Below are positions 21,631 to 28,920 of a stretch of 64,000 nt of DNA, one piece after another; position 1 is the first letter of the stretch, and each line of letters begins with the position of its first letter. Location: positions 71,574,455-71,638,454 of the forward strand of contig NC_090034.1 in assembly GCF_037176765.1 (NCBI RefSeq), read 5' to 3'. Below the pieces are notes generated by a model. That model saw only the letters and a program-made list of their open reading frames with translations. It had not been told where the DNA came from and did not search any database. A program made the position numbers and the translations under genes. The stretch is from Anolis sagrei. Its lineage: Eukaryota > Chordata > Lepidosauria > Squamata > Anolidae.

Positions 21631-23492
21631 ATATTTATTTGACCAGTCATATGACCATTCCAAAATAGAACAGGAGTAAAAAACAAGGCAAAAAGGTGAG
21701 GACAGCAGCTGACCTATTTACAGTCAGAGTCTTATTTCAGGAAATCTGCTCTTTTCTTGATAGCTTTCATGCCAGAAAGTGACATAAACCAGACATTACA
21801 AATAGTAAAGGTAAAGGTTTGCCCTTGACATTAGGTTTAGTCGTGTCCGTCTCTGACGGGTGGCGCTCATCTCCATTTCTAAGCCAAAGAGCTGGCATTG
21901 TCCATAGACACCTCCAAGGTCATGTGGCTAGCATGACTGCATGGAGCGCCATTACCTTCCTGCAGAAGCAGTTCCTATTGACAATACATTGGTATCTATT
22001 GAACTACTGACATTTGCATGTTTTTGAACTGCTAGTTTGGCAGAAGCTGAGGCTAACAGTGGGAGCTCACCCCGCTCCCCAGATTTGAGCTATCAGTTTT
22101 TCAGTCAGCAAGTTCAGCAGCTCAGCGGTTTAGTCCATTGCACCACCCATGACATTTGTTGTTGTTCATTCGTTCAGTCGTCTCCGACTCTTCGTGACCT
22201 CATGGACCAGCCCACGCCAGAGCTCCCTGTCGGCCGTCACCACCCCCAGCTCCTTCAAGGTCAGTCCAGTCACTTCAAGGATGCCATCCATCCATCTTGA
22301 CCTTGGTCGGCCCCTCTTCCTTTTTCCTTCCACTTTCCCCAACATAATTGTCTTCTCTAGGCTTTCCTGTCTCCTCATGATGTGGCCAAAGTACTTCAAC
22401 TTTGTCTCTAGTATCCTTCCCTCCAATGAGCAGCCGGGCTTTATTTCCTGGAGGATGGACTGGTTGGATCTTCTCGCAGTCCAAGGCACTCTCAGAACTT
22501 TCCTCCAACACCACAGCTCAAAAGCATTGATCTTCCTTCGCTCAGCCTTCCCTAAGGTCCAGCTCTCACATCCATAGGTTACTACAGGGAATACCATGGC
22601 TTTGACTATGCGGATCTTTGTTGCCAGTGTGATGTCTCTACTCTTTACTATTTTATCGAGACTGGACATTGCTCTCCTCCCAAGAAGTAAGCATTAGGAA
22701 TGGGAATACTCATAAACCAGTTGCCAAATACTTCCCGGGCATTCCATCTATTTGCCTTTCTGCTGAGTTTCTGGGATCATTCCATCCCTATTGTCCCACC
22801 TGAGAGTAACGAAAGATTGTCAGAGATTGATGATACCCAGCGGAAGGAATGCTATATCAAGCAGACACTGAGTTGCAAAATAAGGACTCTGCAGGCTTTG
22901 AGTTACAAAAGAAACTAAGTTTACTAAGTACGTACATCAGACACGTCTTTCTACAGCGAGCTACAATTCAGGACTAGTCAAAACCGAAAGCCTCTTCACA
23001 TCTGCTTATCTTCTCTTGCTGAGACTGGCAACTCCCTTCTGTTCTCAGCAAGAGCAACCCTTACCTTACTTTTTCAAGTTCACTTAATCACAGCCTCAAA
23101 GTATAAACATTCCTGCATGACATTTTCAATTCACAGTAGCATCCATCTCGGCAATACATAGAAGCACATGTATTGAAAAACACATATATAACTAAATTAA
23201 TCCTGACAAAGAGCTGATATTTCAGTCCTAACCAACACATCTTGACATTTTTGACCCAGATTCGCTCCCCTCCCTTTTGGGGGGTCCATAGATCTGATGC
23301 TGACACAAGGTAGAAAGGCTGGAATGCGCCACTCACCTGGTTGTTCGTTTCATTGCGAAGAGCCCGGGCCTCTTGTCGGATCTGGTGAGAAGCAATGCGC
23401 TGGCGCTCAGCATTGCTCACAAGGAGCTCACGGTTCATGCGCCAGTCAGGGAATGTGAACCTCTGGCCTGGCTTCATGCTCAGAGTCGCCAT
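571..23492 (-). CDS. TEKT2: Tektin-2, complete spliced coding sequence (9 coding exons)
   Basis: Tektins are coiled-coil filament proteins inside the A-tubule of ciliary and flagellar doublet microtubules; tektin-2 is linked to sperm flagella and motile cilia. Nine GT-AG exons of 156, 126, 206, 144, 115, 108, 144, 80 and 214 coding bases sum to 1293 bp, giving 430 residues, the length I recall for mammalian TEKT2. The start [12 protein letters not shown], the segment [20 protein letters not shown] and the end [11 protein letters not shown] match tektin-2 rather than other tektins. The tektin nonapeptide, usually RPNVELCRD, is RPNLELCRD at residues 324-332. All intron phases agree and I see no stops. 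The exons are spread over 23 kb because the introns are filled with transposons. At least one 5' noncoding exon must lie above 23501 and was not found. Confidence 0.97.
811..2420 (-). repeat. CR1-tail-derived satellite array, 234-bp higher-order unit
   Basis: The CR1 3' end (TCATAGAATC...GTTGGAAGAGAC...CCATCCAGTC) is repeated head to tail with a basic unit near 117 bp. Three nearly identical 234-bp dimers start at about 987, 1221 and 1455; flanking copies are more diverged. It lies in the last TEKT2 intron, its edge about 30 bases from the exon 9 acceptor. Confidence 0.88.
2609..2688 (-). CDS. TEKT2: TEKT2 coding exon 8
   Basis: 80 bp, [20 protein letters not shown] then QKLAQA and CA of a split Gln codon. 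The acceptor is TTCCAG and the donor GTACGT. It is too short to stand out by itself; homology and phase define it. Confidence 0.94.
2705..3060. other. Intron sequence, nothing identified
   Basis: AT-rich intron 8 sequence with an AAAT microsatellite near 2885-2905; no gene or named element seen. Confidence 0.5.
3069..3929 (-). mobile_element. Non-autonomous Helitron
   Basis: On the minus strand it starts A|TCTATATAAATAAAA (3929) and ends CTAG|T (3069), with the hairpin GCCAC-N8-GTGGC about 11 bases before CTAG, the standard Helitron termini. The interior holds two tandem copies of about 291 bp of the SPIN-like module. No Rep/helicase coding is present. Confidence 0.8.
4109..4798 (+). mobile_element. 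SPIN-like hAT element, non-autonomous
   Basis: Starts CAGTGTTTCTCAACCTTCCT, then GTTGTGGTGACCCCCAACCA and ATATCTGATATGCAGGATG as in SPIN elements; ends near GGTCCCAGCCTCCAGGTTGAG. The last bases of the right TIR are missing where a SINE follows. Long internal module, no transposase. Confidence 0.7.
4806..5055 (+). mobile_element. tRNA-derived SINE (GGTGGCGCAGTGGGTTAAA type)
   Basis: Box-B-like GGTTCGAATCC and the body GAGCTCCCTCTATCAGCTCC shared with copies at 9682, 29098, 45003 and 53592. The 3' part is cut where CR1 sequence follows. Confidence 0.8.
5056..5252 (-). mobile_element. CR1 LINE fragment
   Basis: Minus-strand translation gives [20 protein letters not shown] and [16 protein letters not shown], the CR1 ORF2 C-terminal region also seen at 40456-41356. 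The CR1 3' end is absent, which is unusual for LINEs. Confidence 0.8.
5355..5498 (-). CDS. TEKT2: TEKT2 coding exon 7 (tektin signature)
   Basis: 144 bp, 48 codons, [20 protein letters not shown] through [10 protein letters not shown], with the tektin signature near its end. The donor is GTACAA. The acceptor AG is preceded on the coding strand by 19 consecutive C residues (G run 5501-5519 on the plus strand) instead of a mixed T/C tract. Confidence 0.95.
5501..5519. repeat. 19-base G/C homopolymer at a splice acceptor
   Basis: Nineteen G on the plus strand, read as C in the TEKT2 transcript, directly before the AG of coding exon 7. Confidence 0.95.
5751..5994. mobile_element. Snapback Penelope-like (PLE) terminal element, copy 1
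   Basis: Two inverted arms of about 100 bp (GGCATTTTCTCCTGACGTTT and its complement). Flanked by the 11-bp duplication ACATGAACAAG at 5740-5750 and 5995-6005. The end at 5994 is the GCCTTCGACAAT terminus; the other end is truncated. I recall this sequence as the terminal repeat of reptile Penelope-like elements with a GIY-YIG ORF. Confidence 0.75.
6215..6360. repeat. Degenerate short tandem repeat (CCCACTGAGGCCTTTCT)
   Basis: Units of about 17-19 bp with ACTGAGGCC cores repeat through intron 6; the surrounding 6006-6600 sequence shows no gene. Confidence 0.7.
6601..6708 (-). CDS. TEKT2: TEKT2 coding exon 6
   Basis: 108 bp, 36 codons, [20 protein letters not shown] through RWGEKN. The acceptor is TTCTAG and the donor GTAAGT, phase 0. 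An L2 LINE begins within about 25 bases upstream of this acceptor, so the branch site must be in or at the edge of the LINE. Confidence 0.95.
6731..7895 (+). mobile_element. L2 LINE, 5'-truncated
   Basis: Translates to [49 protein letters not shown] and, in another frame, [19 protein letters not shown]. These are the RT palm and C-terminal region of L2. Broken by an in-frame stop after KLQLVQ and by frame changes. The 3' end is AAGCCGCCCTGAGTCCC plus an (AAT)n tail. Confidence 0.9.
7896..8010 (-). mobile_element. CR1 3'-end fragment
   Basis: GGATTCTAGAGTTGAAAGAA, TCATTCAGTCCAGCCCCC and CAAAGCCCTCCCGACAGA match the CR1 tail found elsewhere here. Confidence 0.7.
8315..8403. repeat. Perfect 33-bp inverted repeat with telomere-like motif
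   Basis: Arms 8315-8347 and 8371-8403 are exact reverse complements around a 23-base loop. The inner end of each arm reads CCCTAACCCT / AGGGTTAGGG. No mismatches despite an intronic location. Confidence 0.95.
8724..9057 (-). mobile_element. Sauria-type SINE
   Basis: On the minus strand: tRNA-like head with GTGGCGCAGTGGGTTAAAGC, box B GGTTCGATTCC, body ATGCAAATGTGAGTAGATCA and Bov-B-like tail ACTTAATGTCAGGGGACAAC plus CCTTTACCTTTACC. Confidence 0.9.
9326..9647 (+). mobile_element. Sauria-type SINE, opposite orientation to 8724-9057
   Basis: Head GGAGCCCAGCGGGTTAAAGC, box B GGTTCGATTCT, body as in the other copies, tail CCTTTACCTTTAC. It forms an inverted pair with the copy 270 bp to the left. 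Confidence 0.9.
9682..9905 (+). mobile_element. tRNA-derived SINE, head truncated
   Basis: Begins inside the head (CCCCTATGCCGGCAGGGC), then GGTTCGAATCCAGGGAGAGA and the common body, ending CGACTTGCAGTTTCTCA. Confidence 0.85.
10150..10427 (-). mobile_element. Short non-autonomous Helitron
   Basis: Minus strand: A|TCTATATAAATAAAA at 10427, hairpin GCCAC-N8-GTGGC, CTAG|T at 10150. Only 278 bp; it shares both ends with 3069-3929 but lacks that copy's module. Confidence 0.8.
10668..10782 (-). CDS. TEKT2: TEKT2 coding exon 5
   Basis: 115 bp. It completes the Glu codon, then encodes [20 protein letters not shown] through LTIAQ. The acceptor is TTGTAG and the donor GTAAAT. The WDQCSQYNK segment corresponds to WDDFSRFNK in mammalian TEKT2. 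Confidence 0.95.
10935..11054. mobile_element. hAT-type MITE (120 bp)
   Basis: CAGTACTTCCCAAACTTTAG at the left and CCAAAGTTTGGGAACAACAG at the right; flanks CCTCAAAA and CCTTAGAA resemble a worn 8-bp duplication. Confidence 0.65.
11152..13086 (-). mobile_element. mariner, broken and rearranged
   Basis: TA-flanked; inverted ends GAATGAAAAGTAATGCCTCC at the left and the complement at the right. Minus-strand pieces [40 protein letters not shown] and [20 protein letters not shown] are mariner transposase. Two segments (around 12040-12120/12460-12545 and 12310-12430/12545-12670) are duplicated inside, so it is a composite. Several stops and frame breaks. Confidence 0.8.
11283..12024 (+). mobile_element. 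L2 LINE 3' part inside the mariner
   Basis: Encodes [20 protein letters not shown] and [20 protein letters not shown] and ends with a degenerate L2 tail plus (AAAT)n. Flanking ATAATC repeats look like its target duplication. A second mariner piece (about 11585-11840) sits inside it. Confidence 0.75.
13390..13505. repeat. TG/CA microsatellite
   Basis: (TG)n mixed with TATA runs, then (CA)n near 13483-13503. Confidence 0.9.
13634..14127 (+). mobile_element. SPIN-like hAT element
   Basis: CAGTGTTTCTTGACCTGGGG at the left and CAGGTTGAAAAACACTG at the right, with ATATCTGATATGC-like interior and the shared module. Only a weak 8-bp flank match. Confidence 0.65.
14402..14545 (-). CDS. TEKT2: TEKT2 coding exon 4
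   Basis: 144 bp. It completes the split Cys codon, then encodes [20 protein letters not shown] and on to NPTRVPN, ending in GA of a split Glu codon. The acceptor is TTCCAG and the donor GTAAGC. Confidence 0.95.
14797..15636. mobile_element. hAT-type MITE (GACCAGGGACC family) with an internal minisatellite
   Basis: Left end AGTGGTTTCCAACCC, right end GGTTGGGAACTACTG, interior CAGAAACTAGAGCCGATGTGG shared with the compact copy at 52818-53237. Confidence 0.7.
15018..15613. repeat. 16-bp minisatellite (GGTCCCTGGTCAAAGT)n
   Basis: About 37 units of GGTCCCTGGTCAAAGT with single-base variants (AACG, AAAT, GGCC). The long reading frames here are artefacts of the repeat. Confidence 0.95.
15640..15746 (+). 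mobile_element. L2 3'-end fragment
   Basis: TAATCCGCCCTGAGTCTCCT, GGGTGAGAAGGGCAGAATAT and an AAATA tail are the L2 3' terminus. Confidence 0.75.
16160..16365 (-). CDS. TEKT2: TEKT2 coding exon 3
   Basis: 206 bp, 68 codons plus 2 bases. It holds the most diagnostic tektin-2 stretch, [20 protein letters not shown] followed by [19 protein letters not shown]. The acceptor follows CTCCTCAG and the donor is GTGAGCC. It ends inside a TG|C cysteine codon. Confidence 0.96.
16575..17350 (-). mobile_element. L2 LINE, 3' part
   Basis: Minus-strand translation [60 protein letters not shown]. The 148-residue stretch 17332-16886 is open. 3' end with AGCCGCCCTGGGTCCCCTTC. Confidence 0.9.
17360..18265. other. 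TEKT2 intron sequence, nothing identified
   Basis: Mostly single-copy by eye; no gene, named element or structured RNA recognised. Confidence 0.5.
18270..19420 (+). mobile_element. L2 LINE, 3' part
   Basis: [40 protein letters not shown], then [20 protein letters not shown] and [21 protein letters not shown] premature stop follows GLPLKTA. A MITE splits it at 18355-18489. 3' end GTAAGCCGCCCCGGGTCCCC. Confidence 0.9.
18355..18489. mobile_element. hAT-type MITE with perfect 8-bp target duplication
   Basis: 135 bp, TIRs CAGTGGTTCTCAACCTG and its complement, flanked by TCCTAGAC at 18347-18354 and 18490-18497. Removing it joins the L2 reading frame around LGVLLD/SSLTL. Confidence 0.93.
19500..20640. 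repeat. GGAA-rich array with a higher-order period near 160 bp
   Basis: Plus-strand AGGAAGG units. The phrase GAGTGGAAGGGAATTGAGAA recurs at about 19780, 19937, 20096 and 20252. Right flank GCCTGAGAAAGGAGCCCAAG...CATCTGGCCCCCAGGTCTGG matches the flank of the 42324-43515 array. Confidence 0.9.
20700..21000. other. TEKT2 intron sequence, nothing identified
   Basis: Single-copy by eye, directly 3' of coding exon 2 in transcript order; no named element. Confidence 0.5.
21009..21134 (-). CDS. TEKT2: TEKT2 coding exon 2
   Basis: 126 bp, residues 53-94, [17 protein letters not shown] through INALTQ. The acceptor is CCAG above 21134 and the donor is GTATGA below 21009. Phase 0 at both ends. It starts the first coiled-coil part of the tektin domain. 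Confidence 0.95.
21287..21640 (+). mobile_element. LINE C-terminal fragment, clade not assigned
   Basis: After an (ATA)n tract the frame reads [20 protein letters not shown], then [20 protein letters not shown] and [12 protein letters not shown], a C-terminal motif I know from LINE polyproteins. Tail (AAAT)n at 21588-21630. Confidence 0.6.
21806..22146 (-). mobile_element. Sauria-type SINE, diverged
   Basis: Same order as the other Sauria SINEs on the minus strand, with more substitutions; it abuts a Bov-B LINE. Confidence 0.85.
22147..22690 (-). mobile_element. Bov-B (RTE) LINE, C-terminal part
   Basis: Minus-strand frame with [60 protein letters not shown] and [16 protein letters not shown], typical of the Bov-B RT tail. 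The 167-residue stretch is open. Confidence 0.92.
22920..23336. other. TEKT2 intron 1 sequence, nothing identified
   Basis: No element recognised between the Bov-B flank and coding exon 1. Confidence 0.5.
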
Positions 23493-23501
23493 GGCTGCTT
23501 C
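23337..23501 (-). CDS. TEKT2: TEKT2 coding exon 1 (start codon)
   Basis: Nine untranslated bases follow the acceptor (AG at 23502-23503), then ATG at 23492-23490. It encodes residues 1-52, from [10 protein letters not shown] to NETNNQ. The donor is GTGAGT just below 23337, phase 0. The acceptor so close to the ATG shows that the 5' UTR begins in a separate upstream exon. Confidence 0.95.
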
Positions 23502-23894
23502 CTGCGAGGAGACAACGGCACAGAACTAGTGAGAGATGCAAAAATTCTTACAGCTGCAAAGGATGAAGCTTTTAAGGATGGCCGTTATACTTCCATTTTA
23601 TTATGTACTAGTTTGAGTACCTGACGCCACCCAGATTAATTGAAAAAGGCATTGTTTGTTTTGGAATATTAGGTAATATAATTTAGTTAATTAGTAACAC
23701 TATTTATTAGAAAAAAGACAGATTTTGATTTCACTGTTTATAAATGCTCCCATTAGAAAATATATAAAGATGTGGGTGAACTACTATTTCTGGAGTTGTG
23801 GGTCACTCCTCCCCAAACCAAGCCTGTATTCACAGTTGGCCATGTTGGATCTGTGTGACAAGTGTGGTCCTTATCTGAGGTTGGCTGGGTTCAG

Positions 23895-25012
23895 TGGTCT
23901 CTGGGTGCAGGTGAACTACAACTCACGCAATCAAGGTCAATTCCCACAAAGCCCTGAAGTATGTTCAGTTGGTCATTGGACTTCTCTGTGCCAAGTTTGG
24001 TCCCAGTCCATTGTTTGCGTGGGTCACAGTTTCTTTGGATACAGGTGACTATAACTTCCGCAATCAAGGTCAATTCCTACAAAGCCCTGAAGTATGTTCA
24101 GTTGGTCATTGGACTTCTCTGTGCCAAGTTTGGTCCCAGTCCATTATTGGCGTGGGTCACAGTTTCTTTGGATACAGGTGAACTACAACTCCCACAATCA
24201 AGGTCAACTCCCACAAAGCCCTGAAGTATGTTCAGTTGGTCATTGGACTTCTCTGTGCCAAGTTTGGTCTCAGTCCATTGTTAGCGTGGGTCACAGTTCT
24301 TTGGATACAGGTGAACTACAACTCCCACAATCAAGGTCAACTCCCACAAAGCCCTGAAGTATGTTCAGTTGGTCATTGGACTTCTCTGTGCCAAGTTTGG
24401 TCTCAGTCCATTGTTAGCGTGGGTCACAGTTTCTTTGGATACAGGTGAACTACAACTCACGCAATCAAGGTCAATTCCTACAAAGCCCTGAAGTATGTTC
24501 AGTTGGTCATTGGACTTCTCTGTGCCAAGTTTGGTCCCAGTCCATTGTTAGTGTGGGTCACAGTTTCTTTGGATACAGGTGAACTACAATTCCCACAATC
24601 AAGGTCAACTCCCACAAAGCCCTGAAGTATGTTCAGTTGGTCATTGGACTTCTCTGTGCCAAGTTTGGTCTCAGTCCATTGTTAGCGTGGGTCACAGTTT
24701 CTTTGGATACAGGTGAACTACAACTCACGAAATCAAGGTCAACTCCCACAAAGCCCTGAAGTATGTTCAGTTGGTCATTGGACTTCTCTGTGCCAAGTTT
24801 GGTCTCAGTCCATTGTTGGCGTGGGTCACAGTTTCTTTGGATACAGGTGGACTACAACTCACGCAATCAAGGTCAATTCCCACAAAGCCCTGAAGTATGT
24901 TCAGTTGGTCATTGGACTTCTCTGTGCCAAGTTTGGTCTCAGTCCATTGTTGGCATGGGTCACAGTTTCTTTGGATACAGGTGAACTACAACTCTCAGAT
25001 TCCCTGGGCAAT
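23895..25012. repeat. 134-bp satellite array upstream of TEKT2
   Basis: About eight units of 133-134 bp, each with GAAGTATGTTCAGTTGGTCA and CACAGTTTCTTTGGATACAG; diverged relatives at 23760-23895 and 25013-25415. The unit resembles the GTGAACTACAACTCC module of the Helitron and SPIN-like elements. It lies 0.4 kb upstream of the TEKT2 start exon. Confidence 0.93.
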
Positions 25013-25418
25013 CACCTCCAAACTCCACCTGTACTCACAGTTGGGCATGTTGGGTCTGTGTGCCAAGTTTGGTCAAGATCTGTCATTGATGGGGTTTAGA
25101 GTGCTCTGGGTGTAGGGTGAACTACAACTTCCATGTGGGTGGGTCATTTACCTCCATCCCCACCCCTCCAATATGTTTTGTTGGTCATCAGGGTTCTGTG
25201 TGCCATGTGTACTCCAGATCTGCCATTGGGGGCTTCAGAATGCTCTCTGGGTGCAGAGTGAACTACAACTGAGTGGGTTAGTCCTCCCTCAAATTCATTC
25301 AATATGTTCAGTTGGTCACCAGGGTACTGTGTGCTATGTTTGGTCCAGATCTGTCATTGGTGGGGTTCAGAGTGCTCTGGAGGCAGGTTGAACTACTCCC
25401 CAAATCTCTTGTTCAGTT

Positions 25419-25646
25419 TATTGTCGAAGGCTTTCATGGCCGGAATCACTCAGTTCTTGTGGGTTTTTTCGGGCTATATGGCCATGTTCTAGAGGCATTT
25501 CTCCTGACGTTTCGCCTGCATCTATGGCAGGCTTCCTCAGAGGTCTTCCTCAGACCTCTGAGGAAGCCTGCCATAGATGCAGGCGAAACGTCAGGAGAAA
25601 TGCCTCTAGAACATGGCCATATAGCCCGAAAAAAACCCCACAAGAA
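25419..25646. mobile_element. Snapback Penelope-like terminal element, copy 2
   Basis: Flanked by the exact 13-bp duplication CTCTTGTTCAGTT (25406-25418 and 25647-25659). Starts TATTGTCGAAGGC, truncated at the other end. Nearly perfect inverted arms meet around 25544-25550. Confidence 0.8.
25554..25597 (+). ncRNA. Candidate type I hammerhead-like motif in PLE copy 2
   Basis: CCU before CUGAGGA (25558-25564), a 6-bp stem GCCUGC/GCAGGC with loop CAUAGAU, then GAAACGUC (25585-25592) followed by AGG, which can pair with the CCU. One extra base sits between CUGAGGA and the stem. The complementary strand at 25543-25500 carries the same intact motif. Confidence 0.4.
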
Positions 25647-25914
25647 CTCTTGTTCAGTTGCTGATCAATTCCTCGGTTTGCTGTGTGCCATGGGAAAGGG
25701 TTAAGTGATAGTCAGTGGGTGCCATCATGCAAATTTCACCGCATTAGAGAGAGAAAGGAATCCTGAGATGTCCATTTGGAGGAAAAACAGGAAATCCAGG
25801 ATGAAATTGTTCCCATAGGAAAGCCTTCACTATGGTGGGAGGCAGTATGGTGATTGTGGAGGATATTGGCAGGGCTCTTGGACATGTTCATAGCACTCAC
25901 TGGAGGGAGTGCTC

Positions 25915-26094
25915 AACCATAAAATTATTTTCGTTGCTACTTCATAACTGTAATTTTGCTACTGTTACGAATCGTAATGTAAATATCTGATATGCAGGAA
26001 GCATCTGATACGCAGGAGGACGGTGTTTTAAGGTTGAGGCTCATGACAGGTACATCTGCACCAGTGGTTCTCAATCTTCCTAATGCCGCAAACC
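25915..26094 (+). mobile_element. SPIN-like element pieces
   Basis: Two fragments: CATAAAATTATTTTCGTTGC...ATCTGATATGCAGG and a fresh left end CAGTGGTTCTCAATCTTCCT at 26063, cut by an L2 at 26095. Confidence 0.6.
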
Positions 26095-26487
26095 CTTATT
26101 TATCTATTTATTTATTTACCATATTTATATATTGCCATTCTCAGCCCGGAGGCGACTCAGGGTGGTTTACAAACGGCAAAATTTGATGCCCCCAATAACA
26201 TAAAATATCATTTAAAATTGACATATAATAGAAATCGTATAAAACAATAAACGCAATAAAAACAATTCAACACAAGTCCTCAACGTCTCACTACAATCAT
26301 TTTCCAGTTGCATCGTCTAATCATTCCATGGATCTAAAATAGCCTGTTACACTGCATCTCCAAATGCTTGTTCAAAAAGCCAGGTTTTGACTCTCTTTTG
26401 AAATGTTAGGAGGGAGGGGGCTGATCTAATATCCGTAGGGAGGGCGTTCCATAGCCGAGGGGCCACTGCTGATAAAGTTGAACATGA
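26095..26487 (-). mobile_element. L2 LINE, 3' part
   Basis: Plus-strand TTTATTTACCATATTTATAT then CCCGGAGGCGACTCAGGGTG is the complement of an L2 3' end. Confidence 0.75.
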
Positions 26488-26544
26488 CCCCTCCCCATAA
26501 AAGATAGTAACTTATAGTTTTGCTAAGGACAAGGACACCAGACT

Positions 26545-27170
26545 GAACGGTTTGGGACCATCCTACCTGCGTGACCGCATCGCTGTCTACGAACCCACAC
26601 GCTCACTCCGGTCATCTGGAGAGGCCCTGCTCGTGGTCCCACCCGCGTCACAAGCGCGCTTGGTGGGGACACGGGACAGGGCCTTCTCCGTGGTGGCCCC
26701 CCGCCTCTGGAATGCCCTCCCGAAAGACCTCAGACAAGCCCCTACACTGGAAGTCTTCAGAAAGAATTTGAAAACCTGGCTGTTCAAATGTGCCTTCTCA
26801 GACTAGGAAACCCATGTGCCTTCTCAGACTAGGAATCCCAGGACCAAATCCCAGAAGCACTTTAGTCAGAACCAAGACCACCTCACACTGCACACCGCAC
26901 TTATATTATAATCCCATATCCCTCCGACACATCAGCACTTTTAATCCTGTACCCCTACGCCGGCCGGCTCCGTTTTTAACAATGTCTTGTTGTATTGCTA
27001 TTGTATTGTTTTTCTGCTTAATCTGTTTTTATTTGCTAGGTATTGTATTGTGGTATTGTATTGTTGTATTGTGTGGGCTTCGGCCTGTTGTAAGCCGCAT
27101 CGAATCCTTTGGGAGATGCTAGCGGGATACAAATAAAGTAATAATAATAATAATAATAATAATAAGGGTT
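26545..27170 (+). mobile_element. L2 LINE, 3' part
   Basis: [60 protein letters not shown], then TGTAAGCCGCATCGAATCCT and (ATA)n. The 84-residue C-terminal frame is open. Confidence 0.9.
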
Positions 27171-27505
27171 AAGGTAAAGGTAAAGGTAGTCCTCTGACAC
27201 TAAGTCCAGTCATGTCTGACTCTGGGGTGTGGTGCTCATCTCCATTTCTAAGCCGAAGAGCCAGCGTTGTCCATAGACACCTCCAAGGTCATGTGGCCAG
27301 CATGACTGCATGGAGCGCCGTTACCTTCCCACCGGAGCGGTACCTATTGATCTACTCACATTTGCATGTTTTCGAACTGCTAGGTTGGCAGAAGCTAGGG
27401 CTGACAGCGGAAGCTCACGCCGCTCCCCGCAATCGAACCTGCGACCTTTCGATCAACAAGCTCAGCAGCTCAGTGCTTTAACCCACTGCGCCACCGGGCG
27501 CTCCA
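27171..27505 (-). mobile_element. Sauria-type SINE
   Basis: Well-kept copy with all parts on the minus strand, inserted at the AT-rich tail of the L2 to its left. Confidence 0.9.
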
Positions 27506-27589
27506 ATAAGGTTTAAGACTTGGTCAATTTGCCAAGACATTAACAACAACAAGGACCTTTCCCATGTTAGATAGTGTGTACATTTAATC

Positions 27590-28650
27590 AAGGTTTTATG
27601 CCCTAAGTTTCATATATAGCAGAAGGTAGCACATTTATTACTGAGAAACCACCTCCCTTTACTTATGTGCTCTCTTGAACTTCTATGGGACTCTGGTGGG
27701 AGGGATAACTGGGTATGTTTTCTATATCATGATTTCTATATTTCTCTATTTCTCCCTGTGTGCCTGACCTTTTCCTGACCCTTTTGCCCAATTCCCCTTT
27801 ATTGAAAAAAATGTATAAAAATATAAGAAGCCACCCCTGTGACCCCAGAAAGGAGGAAATCCTCAGTTGGAAAAGACCTTTATCAAAAGACACTATTTGC
27901 ATGGACAATAACAAAGGATCGTGACCTCTGGCCTCGGAGTTGGCCCCCCAGAGGAAGCGGTCACTTGGCATTTATGATCATATCTCAATAGGACAAAGGA
28001 AGCCTTCAGAAAGCCACACCTTGTCCTAATCTGTTACTGATTCAACTTTTATCCACTGAAACCACAGCCAAAATTCCCTCATTGTTCCTGTCTCTCAGCA
28101 CTGGAAAAATCCGGATTATGGCAGGTTTGCCAACCATCAACGTTTATTGCAGCCACTCAAAGACAATAGCAAAGGCTGGCTCGCAGCTCCCTGCCCCCGG
28201 GACTCGCTAGCCGCTTGGACATTTCCTACTTCCATGATCCTCTCAAGAATCCATTGTTTCCCTCTCGTCCTACTTCCCTCTCTCCTGATTCGTCAGGACA
28301 CCGAGGCGGCAGAAGCCCAGTGATTGGCCCAGGCACTCAGGAGCAGGCCAAGCCTCCTCCCAGCTGAAGAGCGCCAGCCAATCATCATTGAGCCGGCAGA
28401 GGGGCGGGGAATGGGAGATTCAAACCTGGCGGCTGTTTTATGTATAAAAAGGCCTTTATTTTTGTACACTGTATGCTTAGCTTGGCGAAATATTGCTGCT
28501 TTGCATCCTTTTCAGCTGAATCGCAATAAAATCATCTCGGTGGCACTTCCTTCAACTTTGGTGAGATTTCTTTTGGAAACTTAGGAAAAACCTTTTAAAT
28601 TGGGCTTCTCTTTGCTCACCATTGTAGCGAGCCCTCTTTGGTGGGTCCGC
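27590..28650 (+). mobile_element. Possible solo LTR of an endogenous retrovirus-like element (fossil)
   Basis: Contains in order CCAAT-like boxes (ATTGGCC, CCAATCAT), GGGGCGGGG, a TATA box in TGTATAAAAAGGCC (about 28440) and AATAAAATC about 85 bases later, the order of an LTR promoter and poly(A) signal. Ends are not defined and no coding sequence is seen. It could instead be a host or other promoter-like sequence. Confidence 0.4.
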
Positions 28651-28689
28651 AGGGTCTCTCCTTCAGGGCCAGACCCTTTTAAATTCCTC

Positions 28690-28920
28690 CATGATTTCAC
28701 TGAAAAGGCCCTGTCTCTCATTCCCGCCAGTCACATCTGCGAAGGAGGCAGGACCGAGAGCAGGGCCTTTCCAGATGATCTTAAAGACCTAGATGGTTCA
28801 CAGGGAGAGATGCATTCAGACAGGTAAGCTGGGCTGGAACTGTTTAGGGCTTTAAAGGCTAAAGCCAGTACTTTGAATTGTGCCCGGTAGCAAACTGGCA
28901 GCCAGTGGAGTTGGCGCAGT
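28690..28920 (-). mobile_element. L2 LINE fragment
   Basis: Complement encodes [20 protein letters not shown] and YLSECISPCEPSRSLRSSGK. Confidence 0.8.

Noticed and set aside
22166-22669. A 167-codon frame as a host gene
   Set aside because: It is the C-terminus of a Bov-B LINE.
27310-27516. Open frames such as [20 protein letters not shown]
   Set aside because: They recur in every Sauria SINE copy and are SINE sequence read in one frame.
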